From Haliotis asinina (lineage: Eukaryota; Mollusca; Gastropoda; Lepetellida; Haliotidae): DNA of 64,000 nucleotides. The notes under the pieces are model-generated. The model had not been told where the DNA came from, made no database searches, and saw only the letters and a program-made list of their open reading frames with translations. Below are positions 51,240-63,840 of the stretch, one piece after another (within the stretch, counting starts at the first letter, position 1; every line of letters begins with the position of its first letter). The translations under genes and the position numbers were made by a program. Location of the stretch: contig NC_090288.1 in NCBI RefSeq assembly GCF_037392515.1, forward strand, positions 12,753,969-12,817,968, given 5' to 3'.

Positions 51240-52138
51240 CATGGAAAGGAATTCTATAATAAACTGTTATCTTATGTTTAGAAGTCGAAAAATCGAATGG
51301 CGTTAAATTATTTTTCATAAAATATCTGATGACAACGTTCACGTTAAATAATTATATCGTTAAAGTTTTGAAATAAGTTTGTAGGGACGTATTTCCTCAG
51401 TTTAACAACCTAAAAATCACAACTTTACAAATCTAGACAATGAAACACGACAATAATTTTGTGTGGAGTTTAACTGGAGACATATCACTTGCATAACAAC
51501 ATCTAAGAACATCGGATACGGAAGGAAATAGAGAAAATCCCGTCCCGAGGCCAAATTTAGCATGCTAAAAATAGATAGAATCAATTTGCTATCTTTTCGG
51601 TGATAACAAGTGTCAGGTTTTCCTATATTGTGCATTTTTAACTACATCTGATAATAAAACACTACGGAGGGAACGTTGAGTCTGTTGAATACAAATAATC
51701 AGTAAAATGTTTTGATATTTGCTTTACGATTTATCATACGTAAGTTGCATGTCTCGATGGATTTCTAGCCATATTACCATAGCCAGTGATTATGTTCAAT
51801 CATATTTTTTTATAAAAATGATCGATACAAGCTCTCATATAACTCGGGCACTGCTTGTGTTGATGTATTTATCAGTAATTGTGTTATTAAAAATGCAGAA
51901 ATATAAAGGCAGGTACCAGGAAGGGTTTTATACAAGTATGTAGCACCGACTTTGGATTCGAATCCACAGTCACAGTCACAGTCGCAAACATACACGTGCA
52001 CACGCACTGAATAGACACATATGTGTGTCATATACATTCTAGCCATGTGTTAGTGTGCTAGAAATCTATCACACATACATACATAGACACATTTATCTAC
52101 TCCAGTACAAATACTAATACACCATATATAAAACACGT

Positions 52139-52203
<65 letters not shown>

Positions 52204-53457
52204 CACAGAGTCGTATTATGCCATATACAAACACTAGAATATATCTGAGACACATTTGTCTCCTCGTGCGGTTTTTACCAACCACGCCAAGATAAATATG
52301 AAATATGTATACTCCCGAATTCACCACCAACTCCAGAGCATAGCTGAAATATGTATATATATTCAGAAAGTACCCACCCACTCCGTATTGAATATAAACA
52401 ACTCATCTTCACCGATAACCACCCATTCAACGTAATATGACAGATGAAAAACATATACTCACAAGAACGCGAAGTCACAACTCACGCAAATCACTTCCAG
52501 CTTGAAAACCCAAGCCCGCAGCCACACATCCAACACTGAAACGCCCATGTATTTTATCTTTAAGGAAATACTCATCCGCAAAAAAACCCCCACAAAACAT
52601 CAGCGACCCATTTGGACAGCAACTGGTTCCAGATTAGTCTTCGCGTACACAGGACGTATGAGAAACCAGCCCTGAGGATAATCGACAGTTAAATATCTCC
52701 TAGGCTACCGTTCTGTCTTCAATGTCCTACTAATTAACACGGTACGAGTGACGTTCGGTTTTGTCACATTTGTCGGAGTTTAGTCACATTTGTAACTTCC
52801 GAGAGCAAAGGGAAACCGAGAACCGGTTTCAATGTGCTGTTAACTGGGAGCGGAAATTCATGAATGAAAACGTAATCCGGATTGACAAATGTGAACCGGT
52901 TTTAATGAGCCGGGTCTGATGTCATCTCGCAGTTCGGCTGTTTCTCGCAGTTCGGCAAATTATAAAGATCAATACTTTAGGTACTATGGTAAAGGTCGCG
53001 CCCGTTGTGACCAGATGAGAGGAAAAGAGAGTGAAAACGGCATTATTCTTCAACATTTCAATAATTATTTCGTCTCATGGCTATTTTGATCCAGTGAGCT
53101 GTGATCCCGGTGGAGAACCTGGGCATAAACTACGGTTATAACGACCCCAAAGGAACAACTACGGTTAGTTCGTTTCTAACAGTAGTTCGCCATAAGCACT
53201 TCGAATAAAATATATAGATCCGACTGCTCGTCATGTTCTGTTTGTGCATCAGACAACTTGATATATTTCATTATGTACATCAGACAACACGAATACATTC
53301 CTTTATCAAACTCGGCACAACAAAACTGAAATCGAACTCTAATTATACAATCTGCACTCTGTAACTCGAGAACACATGATGTTAACATTATTATTCTGTG
53401 TTCTACCTGTACCTCCTGTAAAAGTAACTAAATATATATATATATAAGTTCAACACA
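51240..53457. other. Intergenic, no gene seen
   Basis: Only the compound microsatellite at 52140-52206 and a short TA run at 53433-53446 stand out. Confidence 0.5.
52140..52206 (+). repeat. (CA)n(GA)n compound microsatellite
   Basis: ACACAC run followed by AGAGAG run and ACAGACAG. Confidence 0.95.
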
Positions 53458-55355
53458 ATCTGGGGTCCGTTTCACAAAACTCTCGCATGCCTCGTAACTT
53501 TCCTTGTAGCACTCGTCCCTCCTATACTGTAACAAAGGAGGTACGAATGTTACACGGAAAGTTGCAAAACTCTCGTAAACCTAAGATCTCGTAACTTTCC
53601 TCGTAGCATTCGTACCTCCTATGTTACAGTATAGGAATGATGGGTGTTACGAGGAAAGTTACGAGATCTTAGGCTTACGTGACAGTATGTTACAGGCTAG
53701 GAAGGACGAGTGCTACGAGGAAAGTTACGAGATCTTAGGCTTACGTGACAGTATGTTACAGCACAGGAAGGACGAGTGCTACGAGGAAAGTTACGAGATT
53801 TTAGACTTACGTGACAGTGTGTTACAGCATAGGAAGGACGAGTGATATGAGGAAAGTTACGAGATTTTAGGCTTACGTGACAGTATGTTACAGCATAGGA
53901 AGGACGAGTGCTACGAGGAAAGTTACGAGATTTTAGGCTTACGTGACAGTATGTTACAGCATAGGAAGGACGAGTGCTACGAGGAAAGTTACGAGATCTT
54001 AGACTTACGTGACAGTATGTTACAGCATAGGAAGGACGAGTGCTACGAGGAAAGTTACGAGATCTTAGGCTTACGTGACAGTATGTTACAGTATAGGAAG
54101 GACGAGTGCTACGAGGAAAGTTACGAGATCTTAGACTTACCTGACAGTATGTTACAGCAAAGGAAGGACGAGTGCTACGAGGAAAGTTACGAGATCTTAG
54201 GCTTACGTGACAGTATGTTGCAGGATAGGAAGGAAGAGTGCTACGAGGAAAGTTACGAGATCTTAGGCTTACGTGACAGTATGTTACAGCATAGGAAGGA
54301 CGAGTGCTACGAGGAAAGTTACGAGATCTTAGACTTACGTGACAGTATGTTACAGGATAGGATGGACGAGTGCTACGAGGAAACTTACGAGATCTTAGAC
54401 TTACGTGACAGTATGTTACAGCATAGGAAGGACGAGTGCTACGAGGAAAGTTACGAGATCTTAGACTTACGTGACAGTATGTTACAGTATAAGTAGGACG
54501 AGTGGTACTAGGAAAGTTACGAGATTTTAGGCTTACGTGACAGTATGTTACAGCATAGGAAGGACGAGTGCTACGAGGAAAGTTACGAGATCTTAGGCTT
54601 ACGTGACAGTATGTTACAGTATAGGAAGGACGAGTGCTACGAGGAAAGTTACGAGATCTTAGGCTTACGTGACAGTATGTTACAGCATAGGAAGGATGTG
54701 TGCTACGAGAAAAGTTACGAGATTTCAGACTTACCTGACAGTATGTTACAGCATAGGAAGGACGAGTGCTACGAGGAAAGTTACGAGATCTTAGGCTTAC
54801 GTGACAGTATGTTACAGCATAGGAAGGACGAGTGCTACGAGGAAAGTTACGAGATCTTAGGCTTACGTGACAGTATGTTACAGCATAGGAAGGACGAGTG
54901 CTACGAGGAAAGTTACGAGATCTTAGGCTTACGTGACAGTATGTTACAGTATAGGAAGGACGAGTGCTACGAGGAAAGTTACGAGATCTTAGACTTACCT
55001 GACAGTATGTTACAGTATAGGAAGGACGAGTGCTACGAGGAAAGTTACGAGATCTTAGGCTTACGTGACAGTATGTTACAGCATAGGAAGGACGAGTGCT
55101 ACGAGGAAAGTTACGAGATCTTAGACTTACCTGATAGTATGTTACAGTATAGGAAGGACGAGTGCTACGAGGAAAGTTACGAGATCTTAGACTTACCTGA
55201 CAGTATGTTACAGTATAGGAAGGACGAGTGCTACGAGGAAAGTTACGAGATCTTAGGCTTACGTGACAGTATGTTACAGTATAGGAAGGACGAGTGCTAC
55301 GAGGAAAGTTACGAGATCTTAGGTTTACGAGCGTTTTGTGAAACGGGGCCCAGAT
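53458..55355. mobile_element. Foldback element with an internal 66-bp array
   Basis: The ends are inverted: ATCTGGGGTCCGTTTCAC on the left and GTGAAACGGGGCCCAGAT on the right, extending through CAAAAC and CTCG. Left of 53616 the sequence runs as one arm; at about 53616-53635 it turns and the complementary arm follows. That arm is then repeated in tandem to the right end. No target duplication is clear. Confidence 0.75.
53682..55331. repeat. 25 tandem copies of a 66-bp unit
   Basis: Each unit starts near CAGTATGTTACAG, then GGAAGGACGAGTGCTACG, AGGAAAGTTACGAGATCTTA and TTACGTGA. Starts recur at exact 66-bp steps from 53682 to 55266 with no length change; a partial unit precedes. Because 66 is divisible by 3, long frames stay open on both strands (577 codons on minus). 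They are repeat artefacts: the peptide is a 22-residue repeat without known domains and runs into a SINE. Confidence 0.95.
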
Positions 55356-55395
55356 AAGTAAAAAACCCTCCAACACTGTACAATATGTAATTTGC

Positions 55396-55624
55396 CTGAA
55401 AAGATCTGGGTTAGAACAGGTCTTCAGCAACCCATGCTTGTCCTAAGAGGTGACTAACGGGATCGATTGGTCAGACTTGCTGACTTGGTTGACACATGTC
55501 ATAGTATCCCACTTGAGTAGATCGATGCTCATGCTGTTGGTCACTGGATTGTCTGGTCCAGACAGATCGCCGCCATAGAGCACGGATATGACTGCGTGCG
55601 GCTTAAAACTAAACTTACTCACTC
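55396..55624 (+). mobile_element. SINE-A copy beside the 66-bp array
   Basis: Nearly complete, 40 bp beyond the right end of the foldback element. The long minus-strand ORF of the array runs into it by chance. Confidence 0.8.
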
Positions 55625-56934
55625 CAAAAAAGTCACGTAAAATCGAACTTAGGGATTTGGTACAGAGAAGGCTAATTGTTGGTGGCAGTTGCCACTTTTC
55701 AACATGGGATCATTTTTTAAAATGAGTGCGCCGTCAAACAAACAAACAAACAAATAAAGACTATTGTTACATTACATCAAAAACAGCATTAGTAACTTTA
55801 ATGAAACAGTATTATTATTTTGTAGCGCTTTGAGCACCCACTTTGTGGTTGAATTTAGCACTATGTAAATTTTCAGCATTACTATTACTATCATCATCAA
55901 GCACACTTTCCGTAAAGATGACATATAATATAAATAGTTGCATAGTGCTTTTATCGGTGTGCGATAAAAATGCCAGGAATGTTTTGTTTTTCAACACTTA
56001 AAACACGTAGCAGTGTCTATTTTTTCAAAAGACTTGATAATTCGTTCTTGAGTTTCCACAAGCGGATAGAAAACATAATATTCTACTTTTCTCTTTGATT
56101 TCCTAACAGTTACTGTAGGTTGACAAAGCGCCGACTTTCCTCCGCAGTGTTCACCTTTCAGATCTTATGGAAATGTGCGTCAGAAAGAGCATGCAGGGGT
56201 TTAAAGTCAACACACATGCACGGACAATACAATTACGCAATATTGTCCCTTCATAAAGTCAAGCACGACATAAGCCAACACATGCAGATAATCAACAACT
56301 GTCCACAAAGAATACACTAGGATGACTCAACGCTAATGTAACCTTAACTCTCATTCTTTAACATTGCACTAAGGTTACCTTAGCGACATACGATCACCTT
56401 AGTGCTTTGTGAAAGGAGGCCCCGAGGGTAATGAAGCGAATATAACAAGCCATTAGACACCTACATCGCACAGACATTGTAAAGACTGCCATTGTTGTCA
56501 AATATGCGACCGGCGCTAATAACACTGTGACAATAATAATGAAAATATCAATACTGACGTCATTATATATGATGAGTCCTTAACAGCATCAGTGGTAAAC
56601 GCAGAGACTATTGATGCTGTTCCTCTGCATGATGGTTAGGGTGGTGGTGATAAGTCTTTTCATAATGCGTCGTGTATTCAGTTCAATTCAATTCAATCCA
56701 TGTCGTTGCGTATGACGCTGTTTGAAAAGCACCTGATGTTTGGACGGAATAAATAATGGATGCGCATCGCAATCTAAACAAGGTATTTAATATACACAAC
56801 AGATACAGCTTATAGCTATCCCACTGTTCGGGACCACGAGAACAAAGCGAAGATCCAAAACTCTAGAATTCGGCAGCTTGTAGCAACGCAATGTCAGTAT
56901 AGCAATAACGACGTTTTCAGTACCTGTGGGGATC

Positions 56935-57110
56935 AGATTGTCAGCCAGTGCTTTCTGCAAGAGGTGATCTGGTGGTCAGGCTTGCTGACTTGATTGACAC
57001 GTCATCGCATCCCATATGCGTGATGTCAATCACTGGTTCGTTTGGACCAGACTCGATTGTTTACAGAGTACTTTCATATAGCTGGAATATTGCTGAGTCA
57101 GGTCTAAACA
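56935..57110 (+). mobile_element. Degenerate SINE-A copy
   Basis: It keeps GGTGGTCAGGCTTGCTGACT, CATCGCATCCCATATGCGT and TAGCTGGAATATTGCTGAGT. Confidence 0.6.
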
Positions 57111-57180
57111 TCAGGCACATTACACTGTGAATAGACATTTTCCGTGGCCGTTATAAATAGAACATTTGATTCTTCAGTAC

Positions 57181-57342
57181 GTGAGTGGGTTTAGTTTTAC
57201 GCCGCTTTTAGCAATATTCCAGCAATATCACGACGGGGGCATCAGGAATGGATTTCAAACTTTGTATCCATGTTGGGAAGCGAACCCAGACCTTCAGCAT
57301 GACCAGCGAACGCCTCAACCGCTAGGGAACCCCACCGCACCA
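57181..57342 (-). mobile_element. SINE-B copy
   Basis: GTGAGTGGGTTTAGTTTTAC through GGGAAGCGAACCCAGACC to GGAACCCCACCGCACC. Confidence 0.75.
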
Positions 57343-57895
57343 TTTATCCTATATTTCTTCTAATGTGTCTGAAATATTTTGTCGATAAAATGAGGAACTG
57401 CTTTTTCAAAAATATAATTTTCCCGTTATTATATTTTTTTGTGCTCAAAATTTGAGAGGGGTGCTAAATTAATGCAGCTTTTCATGAACAAAACGCCCCT
57501 CAAAGCTGGGAGTAAGAGCGATGCTATGAATAGAATTCAATCAAACAATTTCGGGTTATTGAACAGGCATAGTCACTTATCGGCGAAACAGTTTGTTAGT
57601 TTGAAATCGAAAGCGTGATTAGCAGAGAAGGTGGTAAGGGATCGTTCATAATTTATGGCTGTGTGTGTGTGGTGATGGAGGGAGTGATTTTAAGGGTTGG
57701 GAGGCTTCACCCATTTTCTTCTGGAGAGGTAGAGGGGTGATCAGTTTTGTACTTATACTTGTTGGTTCCAACAATGTTGTATCTAGGAAATTTTAAAAGT
57801 TCTGTTAAATAGGGTGGGGGAAGGGGTGGGGGTGTAGTTGATTTTGTACGTCGGGGAGGATGAGGAGAGGCACTAGAAATAACGCTCACTTGTTG

Positions 57896-58131
57896 TAACC
57901 CACCGGTGACTACCATGAGCTGCCCTTGTGAGTCTAGCATTACGAACGTTATCCTACCGTCATAAAGTTGAAAACAGTTGCCGAAACGCAGCCAAGTCGT
58001 ATCCCCAACGAAAGTGCCCTCAACTACTGCATCAACATCACAGAGCCATATCTTCCTTTTTGTGTATGTCTTTTTTGGCTCGATCGAGGATTCATATCTA
58101 ATTAAGTAAGTCGGTTTTTGCACTGAATTTA
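57896..58131 (-). CDS. Possible coding exon of an unrecognised protein
   Basis: The minus strand is open between an acceptor-like AAATTCAG (just above 58131) and a good donor CAACAA-GTGAGC. The peptide has normal protein-like composition: KIWLCDVDAVVEGTF, then W-L-R-F-G-N-C-F, then L-D-S-Q-G-Q-L-M-V-V-T-G-G. I do not recognise the family. A similar tail (W..YF..C..F..VDGTTLVVTGG) is seen at 60651-60755 on the same strand. The donor position fixes the low end at about 57890. No other exon of this gene was found, so the call is weak. Confidence 0.35.
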
Positions 58132-58349
58132 ACAATATTCAGCAAGAAACATGACCGAGGAATTATAAATGGACTTGACGGGGGAACGTCTAGCATTTTA
58201 ACCTTCTAGACAGTTAGCAAGTGGGTGTTGATTTACATTATATGGCGGAAGTGGCCCAGTGGATAACGCGTCTGACAGAATGGTATCTGAACCAGCACTA
58301 CATACCCGGAGTATATCTGGAACACTGCAAGCAGCCACAGACATGTGCA

Positions 58350-58518
58350 TGAAATATTCTATTCCAGTAACATGGGTGTCTGTACATATCCGAATTTCGA
58401 AAAGTTCAACCCAGTGATTGACATCATGAGCATCATCGAGCCTCCCGATCCTGCTATTCTGCCCTGGCCACAAGCATGGGGATCTGAAGCTCAATTCTGT
58501 CCCGGATGTTCACGCGGC
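58350..58518 (-). mobile_element. Degenerate SINE-A copy
   Basis: Recognisable blocks: CCAGTGATTGACATCATGAG, CGAGCCTCCCGATCCTG, CACAAGCATGGGGATCTGAA. Confidence 0.45.
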
Positions 58519-58719
58519 GTGCATTAGTCCAGAATATTATGGGTTGCTTAATTTTTCCTTCACCGATTGCGCTGTGAAATTAGGCATAACAAAATGGTTA
58601 TCAAGGGGATTGTATGTTGGTATAACATAGTAGTTGTCATGGTACCTGTACTGTGAAAGACATGACATAACGGTTTTCTTGATAACTGTTCTGTTAATAG
58701 CAGATGTTATAAAACTGTG

Positions 58720-60650
58720 CTGTTTCTGGCGATGTTAAGTGAATACACAGGTATATTTTACCATTGTTCCGTTCTCTACGTTTTTAGTGATTGCTCAGTG
58801 AATACCCGAGTATTCACTGGTATCCAGGTATCACACAAGGGTTACCGTGAACACCCAGATGTCACAATAGGGTTTTCAAGGTACTTTGCTGGTTTCTCAG
58901 AAAGGGTTAAGTTACAATTTTTTTGTACCGTGTACACACAGGTTTCGCACAAGGGTTGCCATGGTAACTGCACCGTTTATACCCAGGCTAAGCAGAAGGG
59001 TTACTATGGTGATTGTTCAGCGAATACCAAATGCCCAAACAACACAGTGTGGCACATACCGACAATAACAGCAACTCAGATATTAATCAAATGAACAATC
59101 AATAAAAAATGTCGAGCTAAACCAAACACATCCATATCCATTGCCGTCACACCATGCATTAATGTACAAGTACTGATAGCCAAACTGATTAACTGATTTA
59201 ACATTAAAAACTTCCAGTGCGCAAACACCATGTATCGAATCTGAGATTTTAAAAGCTTCACAACATCACAGGTCCATGAGACCTTGCCATTTGTCACCGA
59301 TAGGTTCTACATTTGTTTACCAAAAAAAGCTCATGTGCCTTTAGGGTTCCCGAAATGGTGTGACGATAATTAACAGAAAAGGTAGGTTTCAGCTTGAGTC
59401 CCTTGTGTTCTGTTATACAGTGAGCGGTAATAGAAATGTTGCAACAGTTGGATTCAACGCTCAGTATGATGTTGGAAGGAATTGGAAGCACTGGTTTCTT
59501 TTACATTTAAGTATTTTTGTCGTGTTTAACGCCCAGCTGAATTCCAACTGCATGTGGTCAGTCTGTGACAAATCGAATATGGACCTGTCTGTCCAGCGTC
59601 AGTGTCCATGGATCCATGTCGTTAGGGAAATACTACTTGAAATGAACCACGGCATTGAACTGGTAAACAGATCGAATACATGCAGTTCTGCAGACTGTAA
59701 ATGGAATAATGTGAGTGAGTGAGTGTGGGGTGGGTCGGTTATTGATTGAGTGAGTGGGTGGGTGGGTGAGTGAGTGGTTGGCGGATTGAGTGATTGAGTG
59801 GATGGGTGGATGAGTGAGTGGGTGGGTGGGTGGGTGATTGATTGAGTGGGTGGGTGAGAGAGAATGGGTCAGTGCATGCGTGCGTGCGTGAGTGAGTGAG
59901 TGAGTGAGTGAGTGAGAGAGTGAGAGCTAGTTCTAACTCTACCTTCAACAGTAAGTCTGACGCCCATAAGAGCCTCATGGGTGAGAAGGGGGCTTAACGT
60001 TGATGCGTGCGTGAATATTTGTGTGTTTATGGCTTCTTGCGTTAGACGGCACAAATACTGATTTTACAGAAATCAACCTCGAGTTGTCGTTGTGTAACAT
60101 GAACATTCCATTCAGATACATTATACCAACTCTCGAAAGTTCGTGCATTCCCTTTAATCTCAAGCGCGAAGCAAGGAAACAACAAGCAACATCTTTCAAC
60201 GCCTATTCATATGACGCCGTCGGGGTAGACGCTCCCACCAAGACACCTATGAGATGGTCGATGATGCAGTTCAGTTGTAAAATAGAAGTCAATGAGAAAA
60301 GAATATTAACAATTCATGAGCATGGTTCATAAACGGTCCCGAAGGGAACAGTACCGAGAATAATCACATGTTTCTATTGACCCTATGTGAAGGTTGTGCA
60401 TTTGTAAACTCTCGGTGCCATTCGACCGTCTTCCAGTGAAACGAGGAACAAGTATGCCACATTCCTTAAAATTTCATCCATCTGCACACTCGAACTTTTA
60501 CCATTCCCCTGCATTGTCGTAATCGGATTCGACTCGTACTTTACGACATTCGATTTCAGACCCCAGGCGAAGGACGGTTGTCGTTATAAAATCTGACACG
60601 TCGAATAACACGGAATTGTGATGAAGTAATTTGATTTCTGATTTTTATGA
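58720..60650. other. Unassigned sequence with weak repeats
   Basis: ACAAGGGTTRCC and AAGGGTTACTATGGT words recur about five times between 58838 and 59010 at irregular spacing. ORFs of 74-125 codons on both strands were examined and none shows a known domain. Confidence 0.4.
59711..59933 (+). repeat. GTGA/GTGG tetranucleotide array
   Basis: Mixed GAGT, GGGT, GATT and GCGT tetramers. It looks like an expanded SINE tail without a recognisable SINE body. Confidence 0.75.
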
Positions 60651-60755
60651 CCCACCAGTAACGACCAAAGTGGTTCCATCAACCTCAGCGGGGACGAAAT
60701 GACGACAACTTTCGAAGTACTCTCCCCAGATATTAGATTTATTTCCACAATCAGG
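60651..60755 (-). pseudogene. Tail similar to the 57.9 kb exon, possibly broken
   Basis: The minus strand reads MEPDCGNKSNIWGEYFESC then R-H-F-V-P-A-E-V-D-G-T-T-L-V-V-T-G-G-S-stop. The last part aligns by eye with the 57.9 kb exon at W, F, C, F, D, G, L and VVTGG. Upstream there is a stop in the same frame, while a second frame is open from about 60875 down to about 60595, so it may be frameshifted. It may also be chance. Confidence 0.25.
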
Positions 60756-60875
60756 TTCCATAACTCACTAATGTGAACTAAGATTAAACTATGGTGACCA
60801 GGTTTGTCTTCGGTCGTGTACGCCTCCCAGCGGTTGTAATAGCCAATCTTGTTGTCGATCGTATAGAATTACAGG

Positions 60876-62855
60876 CGTTATTCAGTCTCCGACATTGTCC
60901 ATATCGACAATGCCTACAACCAAAGGCCAAGCATTTCAGCGAGTTAATAGGATCAATGAAATATTCCATGCATGATAGTTTACCATCCCTGATATCTTGG
61001 CTCTGCACCCGCGTGCAAGCACTTGACCTGGATTTTAACGTTTGTGAATATGAAACGCAAACACGTCAGAATAGTCTCTTTTATCAGGTGATGTTCTACG
61101 GACGCAAACGGAAAAAGTGTGGAGAAATATATAATGAACTGCAAAAGAAACGCAACGGTTTTTTTGGTCAAGGTTTTGAAAAGAAGACATATACATGAAC
61201 GCTTACTTTTATGAAATTGTTTTCATGCTTCACACCATGGGCTGATAAACGGCTGAGGGAGGAGCACCGGACCAGCCGTGCTCATCTCACCTGACTACGC
61301 TGAGTTGTACCTGAATGTGTGCAGGTGCTGTTCCACTAACCGTTTGTCACCCCTCGGTGTAAGGAACGAAAATAGCACAATATTACATGATGGTTTCCTA
61401 ATTTTTTCAACGATCAATCACGAAATGTCAGATTTCAGATCTTGTTGGGTACAGAGATTTCAGGGCCATCTTTCGTATGTATTTTTCAGCACTTATCCCT
61501 GTTTCGAGATATTTAATCGTTCATCGTTCTCATTTGAACCCCGACGGACTACACAGACCTTTATGAAAACTCTCCTCAACCCTGATGGAAACACCTAATA
61601 TGCCGTTTTCTTGCGGTGACCTATATTCAGGAGCCTTTGTGACCAATCCCAGACGACCGACTCGGTAATGGCCATCTAAGGAAGCCTATGACCCCTTTGT
61701 CAACTTAACACCAAGGAACGTAATTTGAAAACCAAACTGAAGATTATGTGAGCTAAATGCTTGGATTTAGCGTATTCTCGGCAGAATCCTCTGGCGGATA
61801 TGTTAATGTCTTTACGAAGTTAAGGGCTTCGGTTGTAACGTGTTGTTGGTGGATTTGTTGATTGCCCTCCTTGCGTATTGAACACTTAAAATTGAATTTG
61901 ATTTATGTCTTCTGAACACGCATTGTTGTGAAATGTCTTTAAGTTTTCACTAAATGCCTAATGTCACACTACACTTCTCTATATGTTATGCATTTCTCCC
62001 AGGAATGCTGGGAGTAGCGACCATAAAATTTATCACCCCAATTACGTATTTAGATTACGACATTGAATCAAATAGTTCGAATGAATCAATGCAACAGCAA
62101 GATTATTTCAAGTGGGCCCAACAGAGTAATGTCCCTTGGAGCGCTCTTTACGAACTTGGCAGTGCGACAGTACGGAGCAGTTGTGTATATTATATTCCAT
62201 ATGTACTCCCCATCAAGAGTTTAGACTCACTAGTGTGAATGTAGCCAGTTACTTCAGCTGTTCTAAACTAGATTTTGCAAAATATTCCATTTTGTTTAAA
62301 GGTACTGTTTACACATGAAGTGATGCGTTGTAAAATAAATTAATAACGTTGAAAGGATTATTGTCATGTGTTCAATAAATGATGAAACTCAGTGAAAATT
62401 GATGAATTCTTAACAAAACTTTACAATAAAACGCAGCTATACACATACACGAATATAACATTTAGTAAATGCTGCAGCTAGGTCTAAACCTTTGATGGGT
62501 AGGATGTGTTAGTGTTATAACTGTTACTAACCTTTTTTGCCTGAGAGTTTCAGTTATCGATTTCAGGTAAATCTTAAGTGATGAAAAAAGGAAGCTAATG
62601 TGGGTGCATATATCCCTAATACATATAATATAGGCCAAAATATTGTCGAAAATGTGTGACATTATGTCTTTAACAATTAGGGTGTATATGGTTCACAGCT
62701 GTAAAGGAAAAGAAAAGTTGATTTCTGGCATATTTTAAACACAAATATATGTTATACAGTTTGGTCCTTCTTGACACGCCTTTCTGTGTGTTTATGATAT
62801 ATGCCACAGATGGGGTAGTGACACACAGATAGTCAGAAACACATTCTCTGTCATG
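60876..62855. other. Unassigned sequence, no gene confirmed
   Basis: The plus-strand ORF at 60791-61198 (135 codons) and those at 61278 and 61954 have no recognised motif. A coding exon cannot be excluded. Confidence 0.4.
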
Positions 62856-63109
62856 GTATCTCATGATGTCAATCACTGGATTGTCTTACCCAGACTCGAT
62901 TATTTACAAACCGCCGTGGTAAAGATGTAATACTGAGCGTGGCCTTACCACACTAGTAAACAAACACATGTTTTGTAGTTTCAATTGCGCAGATCCATGC
63001 CAATGCTGTTGATCACTGGATTGTCTGGTCCAGACACGATTATTTACAGGCCTCAACAATATAGCTGGAATATTGCTGAGTGCGGCGTAAAACTAAACTC
63101 ACTCACTTA
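62856..63109 (+). mobile_element. Two SINE-A 3' halves in tandem
   Basis: 62856-62965 and 62979-63109 each begin near the GATCACTGGATTGTCT block. The second ends cleanly in AACTCACTCACT, the first has a decayed tail. Confidence 0.7.
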
Positions 63110-63606
63110 TACTACCTACAAATGTCATATAATTAAAACATGAAGCCAAAGTAAATTAATCGTCCATGTACACCCGATTTTTTGCTTATACCGTTCGAAG
63201 TGTTTTAGTTAGAGACTTATCTCTTTCGTTGTGAAACATTATACGACTTAGAGATAAAAATATATATAAATAAAACATGAAGCCAAAATAAAATAATCGT
63301 CCGTGTACATCCGATTCAACACAAAATTAATGGATTTTTGACTCTCAATATACAATTAAATATTTATGGACATTTTAATATCAAAATACAATACAATAAC
63401 TATGGATTTCCATTTACCAAAGGTCTTTCTAAAGGGTAAAAGTCTTGCAGAAGAGTCATTGTGTCGGTTTCGATCGATGCTGACCTCGATAATTCGTCAG
63501 TAGATGAAGATCATTAATGTAGGAATGTGGAGAATTATGGGAAATATATTCACACTCACTAACGCACTCGCTCACACACTCATCCTCTTCATATGTATAA
63601 AGTACA

Positions 63607-63840
63607 ACAGATAAAAAAATATTTAACAGATATAAATATGATATGCTAACAGATAAAACAGATAAATGTATAGTATAATAACAGATAAGAACAACAAGGT
63701 ATATGTTAATGTTTACAGATAAGACTGTGTTATATTAAAAGATAAAACTGTTGTTAGCAGATAAAACTACTGTAGAATAAAAGGTAAAACACTGTTTATG
63801 ATAAGACAGAAAAGTTGTTACATTAACAGATAAAACTATG
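63607..63840 (+). repeat. Degenerate AACAGATAAAA repeat
   Basis: ACAGATAAAAC-like words recur about 15 times at irregular spacing of 12-25 bp in AT-rich DNA. Confidence 0.6.

Noticed and set aside
53458-55355. CRISPR-like reading of the 66-bp repeats
   Set aside because: Units follow each other without spacers and the sequence is from an animal genome.
60791-61198. Plus-strand ORF of 135 codons
   Set aside because: No recognisable motif, and open frames occur on the opposite strand at the same place. Left uncalled, though an exon cannot be excluded.
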